A stretch of DNA of 64,000 nucleotides from Chloroflexota bacterium (lineage in GTDB: Bacteria > Chloroflexota > Anaerolineae > Promineifilales > Promineifilaceae): the NCBI GenBank assembly GCA_024275635.1, contig JAJRYT010000067.1, positions 1 through 64,000 on the forward strand. Direction: 5' to 3'. How positions within the stretch are numbered: the stretch's first letter is position 1; every line of letters starts with the position of its first letter. The position numbers were made by a program, and so were the translations under genes. A model generated the notes under the pieces. That model saw only the letters and a list, made by a program, of their open reading frames with translations, had not been told where the DNA came from and did no database searches. Below are positions 1-7,682 of this stretch, piece after piece.

Positions 1-43
1 GGCGGCGGAGCCACTGTTGGAAACGGGCAATTTCGGCTAACAT
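1..43 (-). CDS. 5' end of a gene leaving the window, possibly a tyrosine recombinase
   Basis: Only 14 codons are inside the window: the protein begins MLAEIARFQQWLRR and runs off the left edge. A good Shine-Dalgarno (GGAGGT) lies 6-7 nt before the ATG, so the start is convincing. An amphipathic start with F-Q-Q-W-L resembles the N-terminal core-binding region of XerC-like tyrosine recombinases, but fourteen residues cannot prove this. It is transcribed away from a long hairpin and from a truncated desulfhydrase gene, which would suit a mobile element inserted there. Any other protein family remains possible. Confidence 0.4.
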   Translation of the reverse strand, partial: MLAEIARFQQWLRR

Positions 44-47
44 GGTA

Positions 48-117
48 GCACCTCCAGGTGATATGAATTGGGGTAGAATCCGGGCTGATTCTTACCGCAT
101 CATACCACCTGGAGTGC
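48..117. repeat. Long imperfect palindrome between putative recombinase start and broken gene
   Basis: The arms 48-80 and 87-117 are reverse complements with a few mismatches and bulges, around a 6-nt centre (cgggct). Matching blocks include gcac, tccaggtg, tatg and gtagaatc with their complements. It covers the ribosome-binding site of the leftward gene and ends about 13 nt before the surviving desulfhydrase reading frame. It may be an element end, a recombination site or an operator for the leftward gene. The structure is seen; the role is inferred. Confidence 0.6.
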
Positions 118-130
118 CCTTTGGATCTAA

Positions 131-421
131 CTTAATGTAAGCCCGGAGGATGTCCCCATCATCGAAGGAAAATACGTTGGGCCAGGTTATGCCACTTTTA
201 CCAGCGAAGCGGCGGCGGCCATTCGTACGCTGGCCCGCAGCGAGGGGATTATCCTGGACCCGGTATACACGGGAAAGGCGTTTGCGGGGCTGCTGAATTT
301 GGTGAGGAACGGCCGTTTCACCCCCAACGAAACCCTCATCTTCCTCCACACCGGCGGCCTGCCCGGACTGTGGGCCTATGCAGACCAACTCGGCACAGTT
401 GAATCGCCAAAAGCAGAATGA
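131..421 (+). pseudogene. 3' fragment of D-cysteine desulfhydrase / ACC deaminase family PLP enzyme
   Basis: The frame is open from 131 to the TGA at 419-421 and gives about 96 residues that match the C-terminus of the D-cysteine desulfhydrase/1-aminocyclopropane-1-carboxylate deaminase family. The motifs YVGPGYA, ILDPVYTGKAFAGL and FLHTGGLPGLWAY are characteristic (fold-type II PLP enzymes; they release pyruvate or 2-oxobutyrate plus sulfide or ammonia). A TAA at 128-130 precedes the frame and there is no start codon or ribosome-binding site, so the N-terminal two thirds including the PLP lysine is missing. The break lies directly beside the palindrome at 48-117, so an insertion or rearrangement probably cut the gene. 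Confidence 0.75.
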
Positions 422-436
422 TACACTACCCTCAAG

Positions 437-925
437 ATGAACGATAAAGAGATCGCCCAAGAACAGGCCAAAATCCTGTTCGAGCAGGCCTACCAACATC
501 AAATGCGGGGCGAACTGGCCGACGCCATGAATCTGTATAAACGCTCCATCGCCGTCCACCCGACGGCCGAAGCCTACACCTTCCTCGGTTGGACATACAG
601 CATCCTACGACGGTACGATGAAGCAATTGCAGCTTGCCACCAGGCCATCGCCACCGATCCCGACTTTGGCAATCCTTATAACGACATTGGCGCTTATTTG
701 ATTGAATTAGAACGCTGGGAAGAGGCAATCCCCTGGTTAAAAAAAGCGATGGTCGCGCCCCGCTACCAGGTGCCACAGTTTCCACATATGAATCTGGGAC
801 GGGTTTATGAGCATTTAGGCGATTATCGGACGGCGCTGGCCTGCTATGACCGCGCCCTGGAAATTACGCCTTTGTACATGACAGATCGGTGGACTAAACA
901 GTTATTGCTAGGAAAACTAAACTAG
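437..925 (+). CDS. Tetratricopeptide repeat protein
   Basis: A 162-residue soluble protein made almost entirely of TPR units (helix-turn-helix repeats of 34 residues for protein-protein contacts). Repeats with the usual A/G-x-Y/F-x-x-A spacing can be seen at about residues 13-45, 46-79 (AYTFLGWTYSILRRYDEAIA), 80-112 and 116-150. There is no signal peptide or catalytic domain. It starts 15 nt after the truncated desulfhydrase stop and is followed by a 150-nt gap and a leftward gene, so it may once have been the last gene of the desulfhydrase operon. The partner is not predictable. Confidence 0.85.
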   Translation: MNDKEIAQEQAKILFEQAYQHQMRGELADAMNLYKRSIAVHPTAEAYTFLGWTYSILRRYDEAIAACHQAIATDPDFGNPYNDIGAYLIELERWEEAIPWLKKAMVAPRYQVPQFPHMNLGRVYEHLGDYRTALACYDRALEITPLYMTDRWTKQLLLGKLN

Positions 926-1004
926 GCATGAATACGCCAACAATTTTGTAGAACGATTTGGCAAATCGCGTTACATAAAAGCGTTGCTAAAGAATATCTA
1001 GAAA

Positions 1005-1041
1005 CATATAAAAGAGGACTTGTCTTGGTGACAAGTCCTCC
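1005..1041 (-). terminator. Rho-independent terminator of the secreted-protein gene
   Basis: A perfect 11-bp stem (1014-1024 with 1030-1040) closes a 5-nt loop. Read on the minus strand it is followed by a T-rich run, as expected for the leftward gene ending at 1076. It could also stop rightward transcripts of the TPR gene. Confidence 0.8.
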
Positions 1042-1075
1042 TGAAATTCGGGGTAACCTTGCTTACCCTGATAGC

Positions 1076-3220
1076 TTAATTCTTCGGATGCGGCGAGAAA
1101 ATCGCGTTATCGTGGAATAAATCATCGAACTGGTAGAAAACCTGCCCGGCAGCACGTGGCGATTCAATCGTCGCCGTCAGCGCTGCGCCCGCTTCAATCG
1201 GCGCACCGTGCGCATAAGTCAGATCAGTCAAGTAGCCCTGGCCCGGATCATTGGGATCAATGAACAAGGTGCCGTTATGGGGGCTGAGGTACAGGAAAGG
1301 CTTCCATATCGGAGTCGGCGGGATGATGTCGCCGCCATTCGGGTTGGGGTTACGCAGGAACGGAGGGAACCGCAGTGAAGTGGGGCCGGTGGGCGGGAAA
1401 TTCAGCGCACCGTAGGGGTTATACTCAGCCGGGATTTCCTGGCAGAATTGGCCCAGGGGCGCATCTTGCGTGGAACACATTTGGGCCACGCCATACCCTT
1501 CCGTTAGCTGCCCGATGACCAGGCCGTTCGAACCATCCGCTTCCTGGAGCCGCTGCGAACTGGGGTTGGCCATTGACCGGCCAATGATGAACGGGGGCGG
1601 ATTGAAGCGGAAGTCACCCTGGCGGGACGCAGCCGAGTATTGATACCCGGTTTGGGCGCTGCCTTCGCCGTCCGTAAAAGGTTGCAGCGAGACATTATCC
1701 TCAGCGCGGGGGAAGACGTCCTGCTGCTGAATGACGTTGAAGTGGGGGCGGAATCCCCAACCAGCGCGCCACTGCATCTCGGCCACTTTGGGCGCCCCAT
1801 AAGTGGGCTTAAAGTTAAAAATCTCAAAGCTGTGGCTGCCCGCGCCGCCGATGCCGGCGATGTCATTGTGGAGCGGCGGGCCAAAGTCTACGTTGCGGTA
1901 ATAGTGGGTGTGGTTGTCCAGGTTAATGACTTTCACCTGCACGGTATCACCCTGGCCAAATGAATCAATGTTGCCGCCGCCAACAGGGCCGTCGCCATAC
2001 ATTTCATCGTTCAGGTAAACTGTTACAAAATCATAGTTGCCGAAGTCACCCTGTTGGATACCTTCTGCGGCCAGCACGTCCCAGGCTTCGGGGGGAAGCT
2101 GGAGCTGGTTCACGCTCAAGTCTGCCCAGTCTTGCCAGACGCCGCGCGGGGCGGTGTTGTTGTCGGTCAGCATCGCCAGCACATCGGCTGAGTCTGCGCC
2201 GTTGAGGACGGCCTGGGCCACGTTATACATCTTTTTCTCCGGCGCGGCGTCGCCGACGCCGTCAAGGGATAACTGCTGGTTGCGGTAAGCATAGCTCATC
2301 CCTTCCGGTTCCAGTTCTACGTTGCCGGTATGAGCGTTGGTGATTTCAAAAACGGGCTGGAGGAATTGAACACGGCCGGGATGGGCGCGCCAACCCCAGG
2401 TGTAAATGCCGCGGAACAGGCGTACCGGCGGATAATCAACGGTCAGTTCGGTCACGGTGTCGCCATTGATCGGAATCCAGGTGGAGTCGAAGCCCTTGAA
2501 GGGGAACTTAACGCTGGTAGGCGTGTCCGTCAGGGCGGTCATGGGGGAGAAGTCCTCACGCACCAGTGAATAGATGCGGTAGTTGATGCGGAAGGTGTCG
2601 AATTTGTGGGCTTCGACGGGTACGCGCAGCAGAAAGGTGTCGGAGTCGAACTGGTCGTCGTACCAGAGCATATTGACGTCTACTTCCCAGATTTTGCGCT
2701 CTACGCCATCAATGCCGGGCGCGGTCAGGCCGGTGTCGCGTAAGGTTTTCATCTTGTACTCGCCGGGGACGTGATCGGCTACATAAGCGCCGCGATTGTA
2801 GCTGAGGAGGGCAAAGCCATCGTAGATACGGCCCTGGGTTGTGCCTAGCAGAATGGCCTGCATGTCGGCGGCAGCGGTTTGCATGGCCGTCTGGTCATTG
2901 TTACGGGCAGCGTCTTCCAAATCGTTTAGCGCCTGGGCCAGGTCGGCGTTGGGGCTGGAAACCTGGGTGATGGTCTCGCCGGTAATGCTTAGCGCGCCAT
3001 CGGCGTCGGTGGCAACTACGTCACCTACGACGTTGAGCTGAACGCCGTCTTGCACCTGGTCGGTGTTGGGGACGCGCGCTTCCTGTCCGGTGAGTGCGGT
3101 CAGGACTGGCTCTAATATACCGGGATCGTTGGCGTTCTGTGCGTAAAGCACGAGCGTAGTGGTGGCTGCGAATAGGCTAATGATCAATATTAAAAACAGC
3201 AACTTACTTTTCTTGAACAT
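1076..3220 (-). CDS. Secreted protein of unknown function with a His-rich cupredoxin-like segment
   Basis: A 714-residue protein with an N-terminal signal peptide or anchor (MFKKSKLLFLILIISLFAAT, cleavage likely near A-Q-N). A Shine-Dalgarno AGGAG sits 10 nt before the ATG. I do not recognise a named family. A segment near residues 430-490 has NLDNHTHYYRNVDFGPPLHN followed by G-S-H-S-F-E-I and then WRAGWGFRPHFNVIQQQD, a spacing of histidines and beta-strand patterns reminiscent of cupredoxin or multicopper folds, but no full copper site can be assigned. It lies alone between two terminator/promoter regions and divergent to a histidine kinase gene. Probably an extracytoplasmic redox or binding protein; this is only inference. 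Confidence 0.75.
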   Translation of the reverse strand: MFKKSKLLFLILIISLFAATTTLVLYAQNANDPGILEPVLTALTGQEARVPNTDQVQDGVQLNVVGDVVATDADGALSITGETITQVSSPNADLAQALNDLEDAARNNDQTAMQTAAADMQAILLGTTQGRIYDGFALLSYNRGAYVADHVPGEYKMKTLRDTGLTAPGIDGVERKIWEVDVNMLWYDDQFDSDTFLLRVPVEAHKFDTFRINYRIYSLVREDFSPMTALTDTPTSVKFPFKGFDSTWIPINGDTVTELTVDYPPVRLFRGIYTWGWRAHPGRVQFLQPVFEITNAHTGNVELEPEGMSYAYRNQQLSLDGVGDAAPEKKMYNVAQAVLNGADSADVLAMLTDNNTAPRGVWQDWADLSVNQLQLPPEAWDVLAAEGIQQGDFGNYDFVTVYLNDEMYGDGPVGGGNIDSFGQGDTVQVKVINLDNHTHYYRNVDFGPPLHNDIAGIGGAGSHSFEIFNFKPTYGAPKVAEMQWRAGWGFRPHFNVIQQQDVFPRAEDNVSLQPFTDGEGSAQTGYQYSAASRQGDFRFNPPPFIIGRSMANPSSQRLQEADGSNGLVIGQLTEGYGVAQMCSTQDAPLGQFCQEIPAEYNPYGALNFPPTGPTSLRFPPFLRNPNPNGGDIIPPTPIWKPFLYLSPHNGTLFIDPNDPGQGYLTDLTYAHGAPIEAGAALTATIESPRAAGQVFYQFDDLFHDNAIFSPHPKN

Positions 3221-3459
3221 AATATTAAACTCCTAAATATGTAGTTTTTGTTTCTGGTCAGGGCCAAAATCATTAAGAGTATTGTGTCGGAAGCAGCGGG
3301 TTGGGGGCAACGGGAGCAAGTCGTGAATGGCCTGGTCCCTGAGACAGGTAATTTTTCAGACTTTAGTCCGTATGGCTATCGGTCGAAACGCCGTATACTG
3401 GCCTACAGGCAAGCAGTGTTACTGTTTGTATCATGTCTTTATTCTTCTTTAAGAAGTGA

Positions 3460-4905
3460 TTGAAACTGCTTATTTTCTCGGAAACTGCAAATTTCTGGGG
3501 AAATCGTTTGAGAAAAGTTATGTTTGCTTTTACGCGCTATACGTTGGCGCGCCAGTTTATGGTGATCAGTTTTTTAATTTTGCTGGTTTCGATGGTGATC
3601 ATTGGTACCTGGGTGGGGAATCAGATTGAGCGAGGGGTGTTGGAGCGAACGGCCGTTTTCACTTCCCTTTACATTAATAGCTACGTCTCTCATTACTTGC
3701 AAGGGTTGTCTGAAAATGATTCGTTGGAACCGGAAGATATTGAGAGCTTAGACCACTTAATGTCCCAATCGGCGCTGGGGCAAGAGGTTGTGAGTTTTAA
3801 GGTATGGTCGGCTGACGGCCGTATCGTCTACAGCTCCGACCCCACCCTCATCAACCAGCAATTTGAAGACAATCCCGACCTAGCTCCTTCCTTTGCCGGC
3901 GAGGTCACTTCTGAGATCAGCGACCTGGCCGGTTCTGAAAATGTATACGAGCGGCGGTACTGGCAGGAGCTTATCGAAATCTACGCGCCCATCTGGGCGA
4001 CCAACGGCGACATCATTGCTGTCTCAGAGTTTTACCAGATACCAGACGCGCTGCAGGCAGAGATACAAATGGCAAAACAGCGCAGTTGGCTGGTCGTGGG
4101 CGCGACGACATTGGCAGCTTACTTCCTTCTAGCAGGGCTTGTAGGCCGGGCCAGTAACACCATTCTGGCGCAGCAAACTGAACTCCAAGACAAAGCTACA
4201 CAAAATCAACGACTGCATGACCAAGTACGACAAGCGGCTGCCCACACAACAGCCCTGAATGAACAATTTCTGCGGCGCATTTCGGCCGATTTACACGACG
4301 GTCCTGGACAAGATTTATCGTTGGCGCTCCTCCGCATCAATTCTCTGGCGAAGGGCTACGGAAATTTGCAGATTCCCAAACCAGATAACCAAAATATGGT
4401 TGATGATTTTCGCCGCGTACAAACCGCCCTCCAGTCGGCAATGACGGAACTGCGGGACATCTCGGCCGGATTGCGTTCGCCGGAAATCGAGTCTCTCTCC
4501 ATCACGGAAACAATGCGTCGGGCTGTTCGTCATTACGAGCGCAAGACACGCTGCCGGGTGGCGATGAATGTGGCTGATTTGCCGGACTCTGCGCCATTGC
4601 CGGTAAAAATCGCGCTTTTCCGCATTGTGCAGGAAGCGCTCAATAATGGTTATCGCCATGCCAACGGCGCCGGCCAGTCGGTCTGGTTGGGTCGGGAGGG
4701 GGAATATTTATGCGTGGCAGTGACAGATATGGGGCCAGGGTTTGATCCGGAAAGCGTGGTGGCGAACGGCCGTCTTGGCCTCGCGGGTATGCGCGAACGA
4801 GTGAAGGCGCTTGAGGGTTACTTTACTGTAAAAAGTCGCCTTGGAGAGGGAACAACGGTGAGCGCTTTACTGCCATTAACAACACCGGAGGTAAATTATG
4901 TCTGA
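3460..4905 (+). CDS. Sensor histidine kinase, NarL/UhpB (HisKA_3) type
   Basis: A membrane kinase of up to 481 residues. The first transmembrane helix is at MFAFTRYTLARQFMVISFLI and the second near residues 206-226 (SWLVVGATTLAAYFLLAGLV), enclosing an extracytoplasmic sensor domain. The HisKA_3 phospho-acceptor box is SADLHDGPGQDLSLALLRI (His about residue 279), and the ATPase domain has the N box EALNNGYRHANGAG and a G box GRLGLAGMRERV. The longest frame begins with TTG at 3460; an ATG at 3520, closer to the first helix, is an equally plausible start. It overlaps the response regulator gene by 8 bp, so they form one two-component operon. The signal is unknown. Confidence 0.9.
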   Translation: MKLLIFSETANFWGNRLRKVMFAFTRYTLARQFMVISFLILLVSMVIIGTWVGNQIERGVLERTAVFTSLYINSYVSHYLQGLSENDSLEPEDIESLDHLMSQSALGQEVVSFKVWSADGRIVYSSDPTLINQQFEDNPDLAPSFAGEVTSEISDLAGSENVYERRYWQELIEIYAPIWATNGDIIAVSEFYQIPDALQAEIQMAKQRSWLVVGATTLAAYFLLAGLVGRASNTILAQQTELQDKATQNQRLHDQVRQAAAHTTALNEQFLRRISADLHDGPGQDLSLALLRINSLAKGYGNLQIPKPDNQNMVDDFRRVQTALQSAMTELRDISAGLRSPEIESLSITETMRRAVRHYERKTRCRVAMNVADLPDSAPLPVKIALFRIVQEALNNGYRHANGAGQSVWLGREGEYLCVAVTDMGPGFDPESVVANGRLGLAGMRERVKALEGYFTVKSRLGEGTTVSALLPLTTPEVNYV

Positions 4906-5560
4906 GGCTATTCGTATTTTGATTGCTGACGACCACCCCTTGTTCCGCGAGGGTGTGACCCACTCGCTGATCAGCGAACCCGGGTTAATGGTTGTGGGCG
5001 AGGCTGGCAGCGGGGAGGAGGCTTTTGAAATGGCAGCAGACTTGCTGCCAGATGTGCTGCTAATGGACATCACCATGCCGGGGCAAGGCGGAATTGCCGC
5101 TGTTGGCCGTATTACCGCTGCCTGCCCCACCTTACGGGTTATCATGTTGACCGTTTCTGAGGATGAGGACAACCTGATGGCGGCGCTGAAAGCAGGCGCG
5201 TCTGGTTACGTGCTAAAAGGAGTGGCGGCCGAAGACCTGGTGCGGGCGGTACGGGCAGTTGCTGCCGGTAACGTCTACATTTCACCGGGTCTGGCGGGGA
5301 GTATTCTCTTTGAGATGACTAATGAACCGCCGGATGATCCGTTGGACGAACTAACGAACCGGGAATGTGAAGTGCTGCGTCTGGTGGCTGAAGGGCTGAC
5401 AAACCGGGAAATTGGCGAGCGTCTATTCTTGGCAGAAAAGACGGTTAAGCATTATATGAGCAGCATTTTGCAGAAGCTGCAAGTACGCAGCCGGGTTGAG
5501 GCGGCGCTTTTGGCACAGCGGCACGGTCTGGAAAATATAGCCCCATCAAGCCAGGGCTAA
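4898..5560 (+). CDS. Response regulator, NarL/LuxR family
   Basis: 220 residues. The receiver domain (1-120) has the acidic pair in ILIADDHPLFREG, the phospho-acceptor Asp in LLMDITMPGQGG, the conserved Thr in MLTVSEDED and Lys in GYVLKGV. The C-terminal LuxR-type helix-turn-helix is seen as LTNRECEVLRLVAEGLTNRE and LAEKTVKHYMSSILQKL. A Shine-Dalgarno (GGAGG) lies inside the end of the kinase gene. It is expected to be phosphorylated by the kinase encoded just upstream and to bind DNA as a dimer. The target genes are not shown; the divergent secreted-protein gene is a candidate by position only. Confidence 0.93.
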   Translation: MSEAIRILIADDHPLFREGVTHSLISEPGLMVVGEAGSGEEAFEMAADLLPDVLLMDITMPGQGGIAAVGRITAACPTLRVIMLTVSEDEDNLMAALKAGASGYVLKGVAAEDLVRAVRAVAAGNVYISPGLAGSILFEMTNEPPDDPLDELTNRECEVLRLVAEGLTNREIGERLFLAEKTVKHYMSSILQKLQVRSRVEAALLAQRHGLENIAPSSQG

Positions 5561-5592
5561 AACTGCCTGCAAGTTTACCAAGCCCCTTAAAA

Positions 5593-5621
5593 AAAGCGCC
5601 GAGCGGTATGCTCGGCGCTTT
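5593..5621. terminator. Bidirectional terminator between convergent genes
   Basis: A 12-bp stem AAAGCGCCGAGC / GCTCGGCGCTTT with a 5-nt loop lies between the rightward response regulator and the leftward DUF1684 gene. A and T runs on both sides allow termination in both directions. Confidence 0.85.
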
Positions 5622-5625
5622 CGAT

Positions 5626-6159
5626 TTACTTCTGTGGATACTTTTTCTCACCCGCCCGAATCGGGACTTTCAGCCAATTCTCAGACGGCGGCAAAGGGCA
5701 ACTATATGCTGGTTGATAAGCGCAGTATGGGTTGTAGGCATAATTAAAGTCAATCTCCACCTGATTATCGGACAGCGGCTGCAAGCCAGGCCGATGATTG
5801 TCCATGTAGCGGCCAGCGCCATATGTTTCTTTACCGCTGGTTAAATCGCGGAAAGGCATGAAGAAATCGTGGCCGTGCGGATCGCTGTAAATGGTTAGAG
5901 CAGCTTCCTGACCGTCTACCACAATTGTGAACCGACCCCAGCGGCGATACGGCCGTCTATCTCCCGTACTCGTTTCCATTTCAATCAGCGACTCAGATTC
6001 GGGAAACCGTTCCACGGTAACGACAAGCGCTAAATCCTTATTCTCATCATAATAATCCAGGCCCGCAAACGCTTTCTGTTGATCCCAGGTTAAGGGGGAT
6101 TGGGGGTGATGGCCCATAAAATCATCAATTTGTTGGCGTAATTCTTGTAATTGGCTCAT
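5626..6159 (-). CDS. DUF1684 family protein
   Basis: About 177 residues in the frame that begins MSQLQELRQQIDDF. The start at 6159 is chosen because AAGGAG precedes it by 8 nt; upstream in-frame codons lack a site. The family hallmarks are visible: the RRWGRFTIVVDGQEAALTIY strand pair, FFMPFRDLTSGKETYGAGRY and the end NYAYNPYCAYQPAYSCPLPP. DUF1684 proteins are widespread beta-rich proteins of unknown biochemical role. It is encoded divergently from a methyltransferase-like gene and ends next to the shared terminator. Confidence 0.85.
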   Translation of the reverse strand: MSQLQELRQQIDDFMGHHPQSPLTWDQQKAFAGLDYYDENKDLALVVTVERFPESESLIEMETSTGDRRPYRRWGRFTIVVDGQEAALTIYSDPHGHDFFMPFRDLTSGKETYGAGRYMDNHRPGLQPLSDNQVEIDFNYAYNPYCAYQPAYSCPLPPSENWLKVPIRAGEKKYPQK

Positions 6160-6228
6160 ACTGTCTACTCCTTGTCTTGAAGTAGACAACTTAAACGGGT
6201 AAAGTCTTACGTGGGAGGTAAACCTTTC

Positions 6229-6837
6229 ATGAGCAAACAACAGCTTGCCCAAACCTGGTCACAAATAGCGGCTGATTTTGACCAAATCGGCCCGCCATTT
6301 TTCGCTCAATCGGGCCGTCTCCTCGTCACATTGGCCCAAATTAGCAAAGGGAATGATGTCCTGGATGCAGCGGCTGGTCGAGGGGCCATTCTTTTCCCGG
6401 CAGCAGCACAGGTAGGGGAAAACGGCCGTGTCGTCAGTATTGATTTGGCTGCCGGGATGGTGAACAAACTGATGGTAGGGATAAGAGATGCCGAGATGCG
6501 ACAAACGGCCGTTTGCCAGATGGACGGCGAACGGTTAGCCTTTGCCGATGAGCCAGCCATCAACTCGCCAGACGGGTTACAACATGTGTTGAAACAGGCC
6601 GGATTTGACCACATCAAGATCAGGGAAGAAGTGACAGATATCGTTTACGCCAATGAAGAAACGTGGTGGGCAAACCTTTGGGCATTAGGCACGCGCACAA
6701 CGCTGGAAAAGATGTCCCCGGCAGCTTTGCAAAGCTTCAAGTCAGACCTATTCCAAGCGCTCCGGGCCTTCAAACAACCAGATGGCTTCCATATTCTGAT
6801 TCACACCTTATTCGCCTGTGGCGAAAAGCCCCAATAG
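6229..6837 (+). CDS. Class I SAM-dependent methyltransferase with an internal deletion
   Basis: About 202 residues. The ATG at 6229 is preferred over the in-frame GTG at 6211 because GGGAGGT lies 9 nt before it. The N-terminal half has motif I (DVLDAAAGRGAILFPAA) and an acidic loop (VVSIDLAAGMVNKL). The chain then passes directly from the motif after MDGERLAFADE to a C-terminal segment (GLQHVLKQAGFDHIKIREEV) that normally follows about 60-70 more residues carrying motifs IV and V. The central part of the Rossmann fold therefore seems to be missing in frame. The product may be inactive; the neighbouring 3' repeats suggest local rearrangement. Confidence 0.65.
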   Translation: MSKQQLAQTWSQIAADFDQIGPPFFAQSGRLLVTLAQISKGNDVLDAAAGRGAILFPAAAQVGENGRVVSIDLAAGMVNKLMVGIRDAEMRQTAVCQMDGERLAFADEPAINSPDGLQHVLKQAGFDHIKIREEVTDIVYANEETWWANLWALGTRTTLEKMSPAALQSFKSDLFQALRAFKQPDGFHILIHTLFACGEKPQ

Positions 6838-6859
6838 AAGTAACCGTTCAGCCGCCAAC

Positions 6860-6921
6860 AGACTTTTGAAGTTTTGCAGTCGAGTACACAATCACACAGA
6901 GCGTCAAAACTTCAAAAGTCT
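6860..6921. repeat. 17-bp perfect inverted repeat with 28-bp loop
   Basis: Arms 6860-6876 (agacttttgaagttttg) and 6905-6921 are exact reverse complements. The site lies in the gap between two methyltransferase-like genes and ends in a tccgggggga motif related to other CTCCGGGAGG-like sites in this window. It has no clear T run, so it is more likely a dispersed palindromic repeat than a terminator. Confidence 0.75.
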
Positions 6922-6955
6922 CCGGGGGGAGTGAACACTTACCAATAGAGAGTAA

Positions 6956-7639
6956 ATGGCTAGACATAAAGATATCGAATACGGTCAAGAGCGTTTTGCG
7001 AAACTCCAGCAGATAGCCAGGGGTTCCCTACAACATCCGGCCACGCCACCCCTTGCTTTTCCCCATCCTTTGGACTCAATCCCGCAAAGGGCGAGCGAAC
7101 TGCGAAGAATGAAAAAGTTTCGCTTCCAACTTCTGCACCGCTGGCTGGTGGAGCATTTTGAGCCTTGCCGGGCTGCCGATATCGGCGGCGGTAAAGGATT
7201 GCTGGCCTATTTATTGCAGGGAACTGGTTGGGAAACGGCCGTTATAGACCCTGTCCATCAATCCTTACCAGACAAATACAAAGAGATCACTACCGGTCGG
7301 CGTGTACGAATCCCAACAGCAGCCCGCGTCCGCCACATCAACCAGCCATTTAACGAGCAGATGGGGCGACATTTCGATATTCTAATAGGGATGCACGCCC
7401 ACGGCTCTAACGCCAAAGTAATTGACGCTGCCGCCCGGTACGGCTGCGGTTTCGTCTTATTTCCTTGCTGTGTGATTGACGAGCCATTCTACCCCCCCAT
7501 TGGCGCCTCCTGGCTGGAAAGTGTGGCCAACTACGCCGTCAGAAAAAATCAGGCCATCTACCCATTCCGGCTTAACTTCAAAGGGCAAAACATCGGCCTG
7601 TGCGCGGTGGGTAATCACGCTAAAATGCGCTACGATTAA
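6956..7639 (+). CDS. Predicted SAM-dependent methyltransferase-like protein
   Basis: 227 residues. A Rossmann motif I is present (FEPCRAADIGGGKGLLAYLL, about residues 65-85) followed by an acidic end of strand 2 (TAVIDPV). Later features are FDILIGMHAHGSNAKVIDAA and a cysteine pair in FVLFPCCVIDEP. This order resembles methyltransferases acting on RNA or unknown substrates in which a P-C-C motif closes the core, but I cannot name the substrate. It stands alone, downstream of the repeat at 6860-6921. The ATG at 6956 has only a weak upstream purine run. Confidence 0.65.
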   Translation: MARHKDIEYGQERFAKLQQIARGSLQHPATPPLAFPHPLDSIPQRASELRRMKKFRFQLLHRWLVEHFEPCRAADIGGGKGLLAYLLQGTGWETAVIDPVHQSLPDKYKEITTGRRVRIPTAARVRHINQPFNEQMGRHFDILIGMHAHGSNAKVIDAAARYGCGFVLFPCCVIDEPFYPPIGASWLESVANYAVRKNQAIYPFRLNFKGQNIGLCAVGNHAKMRYD

Positions 7640-7682
7640 CCCCTGCCGTCCTAATCCGTGTAATTCGTGGCAGATATTGGAT

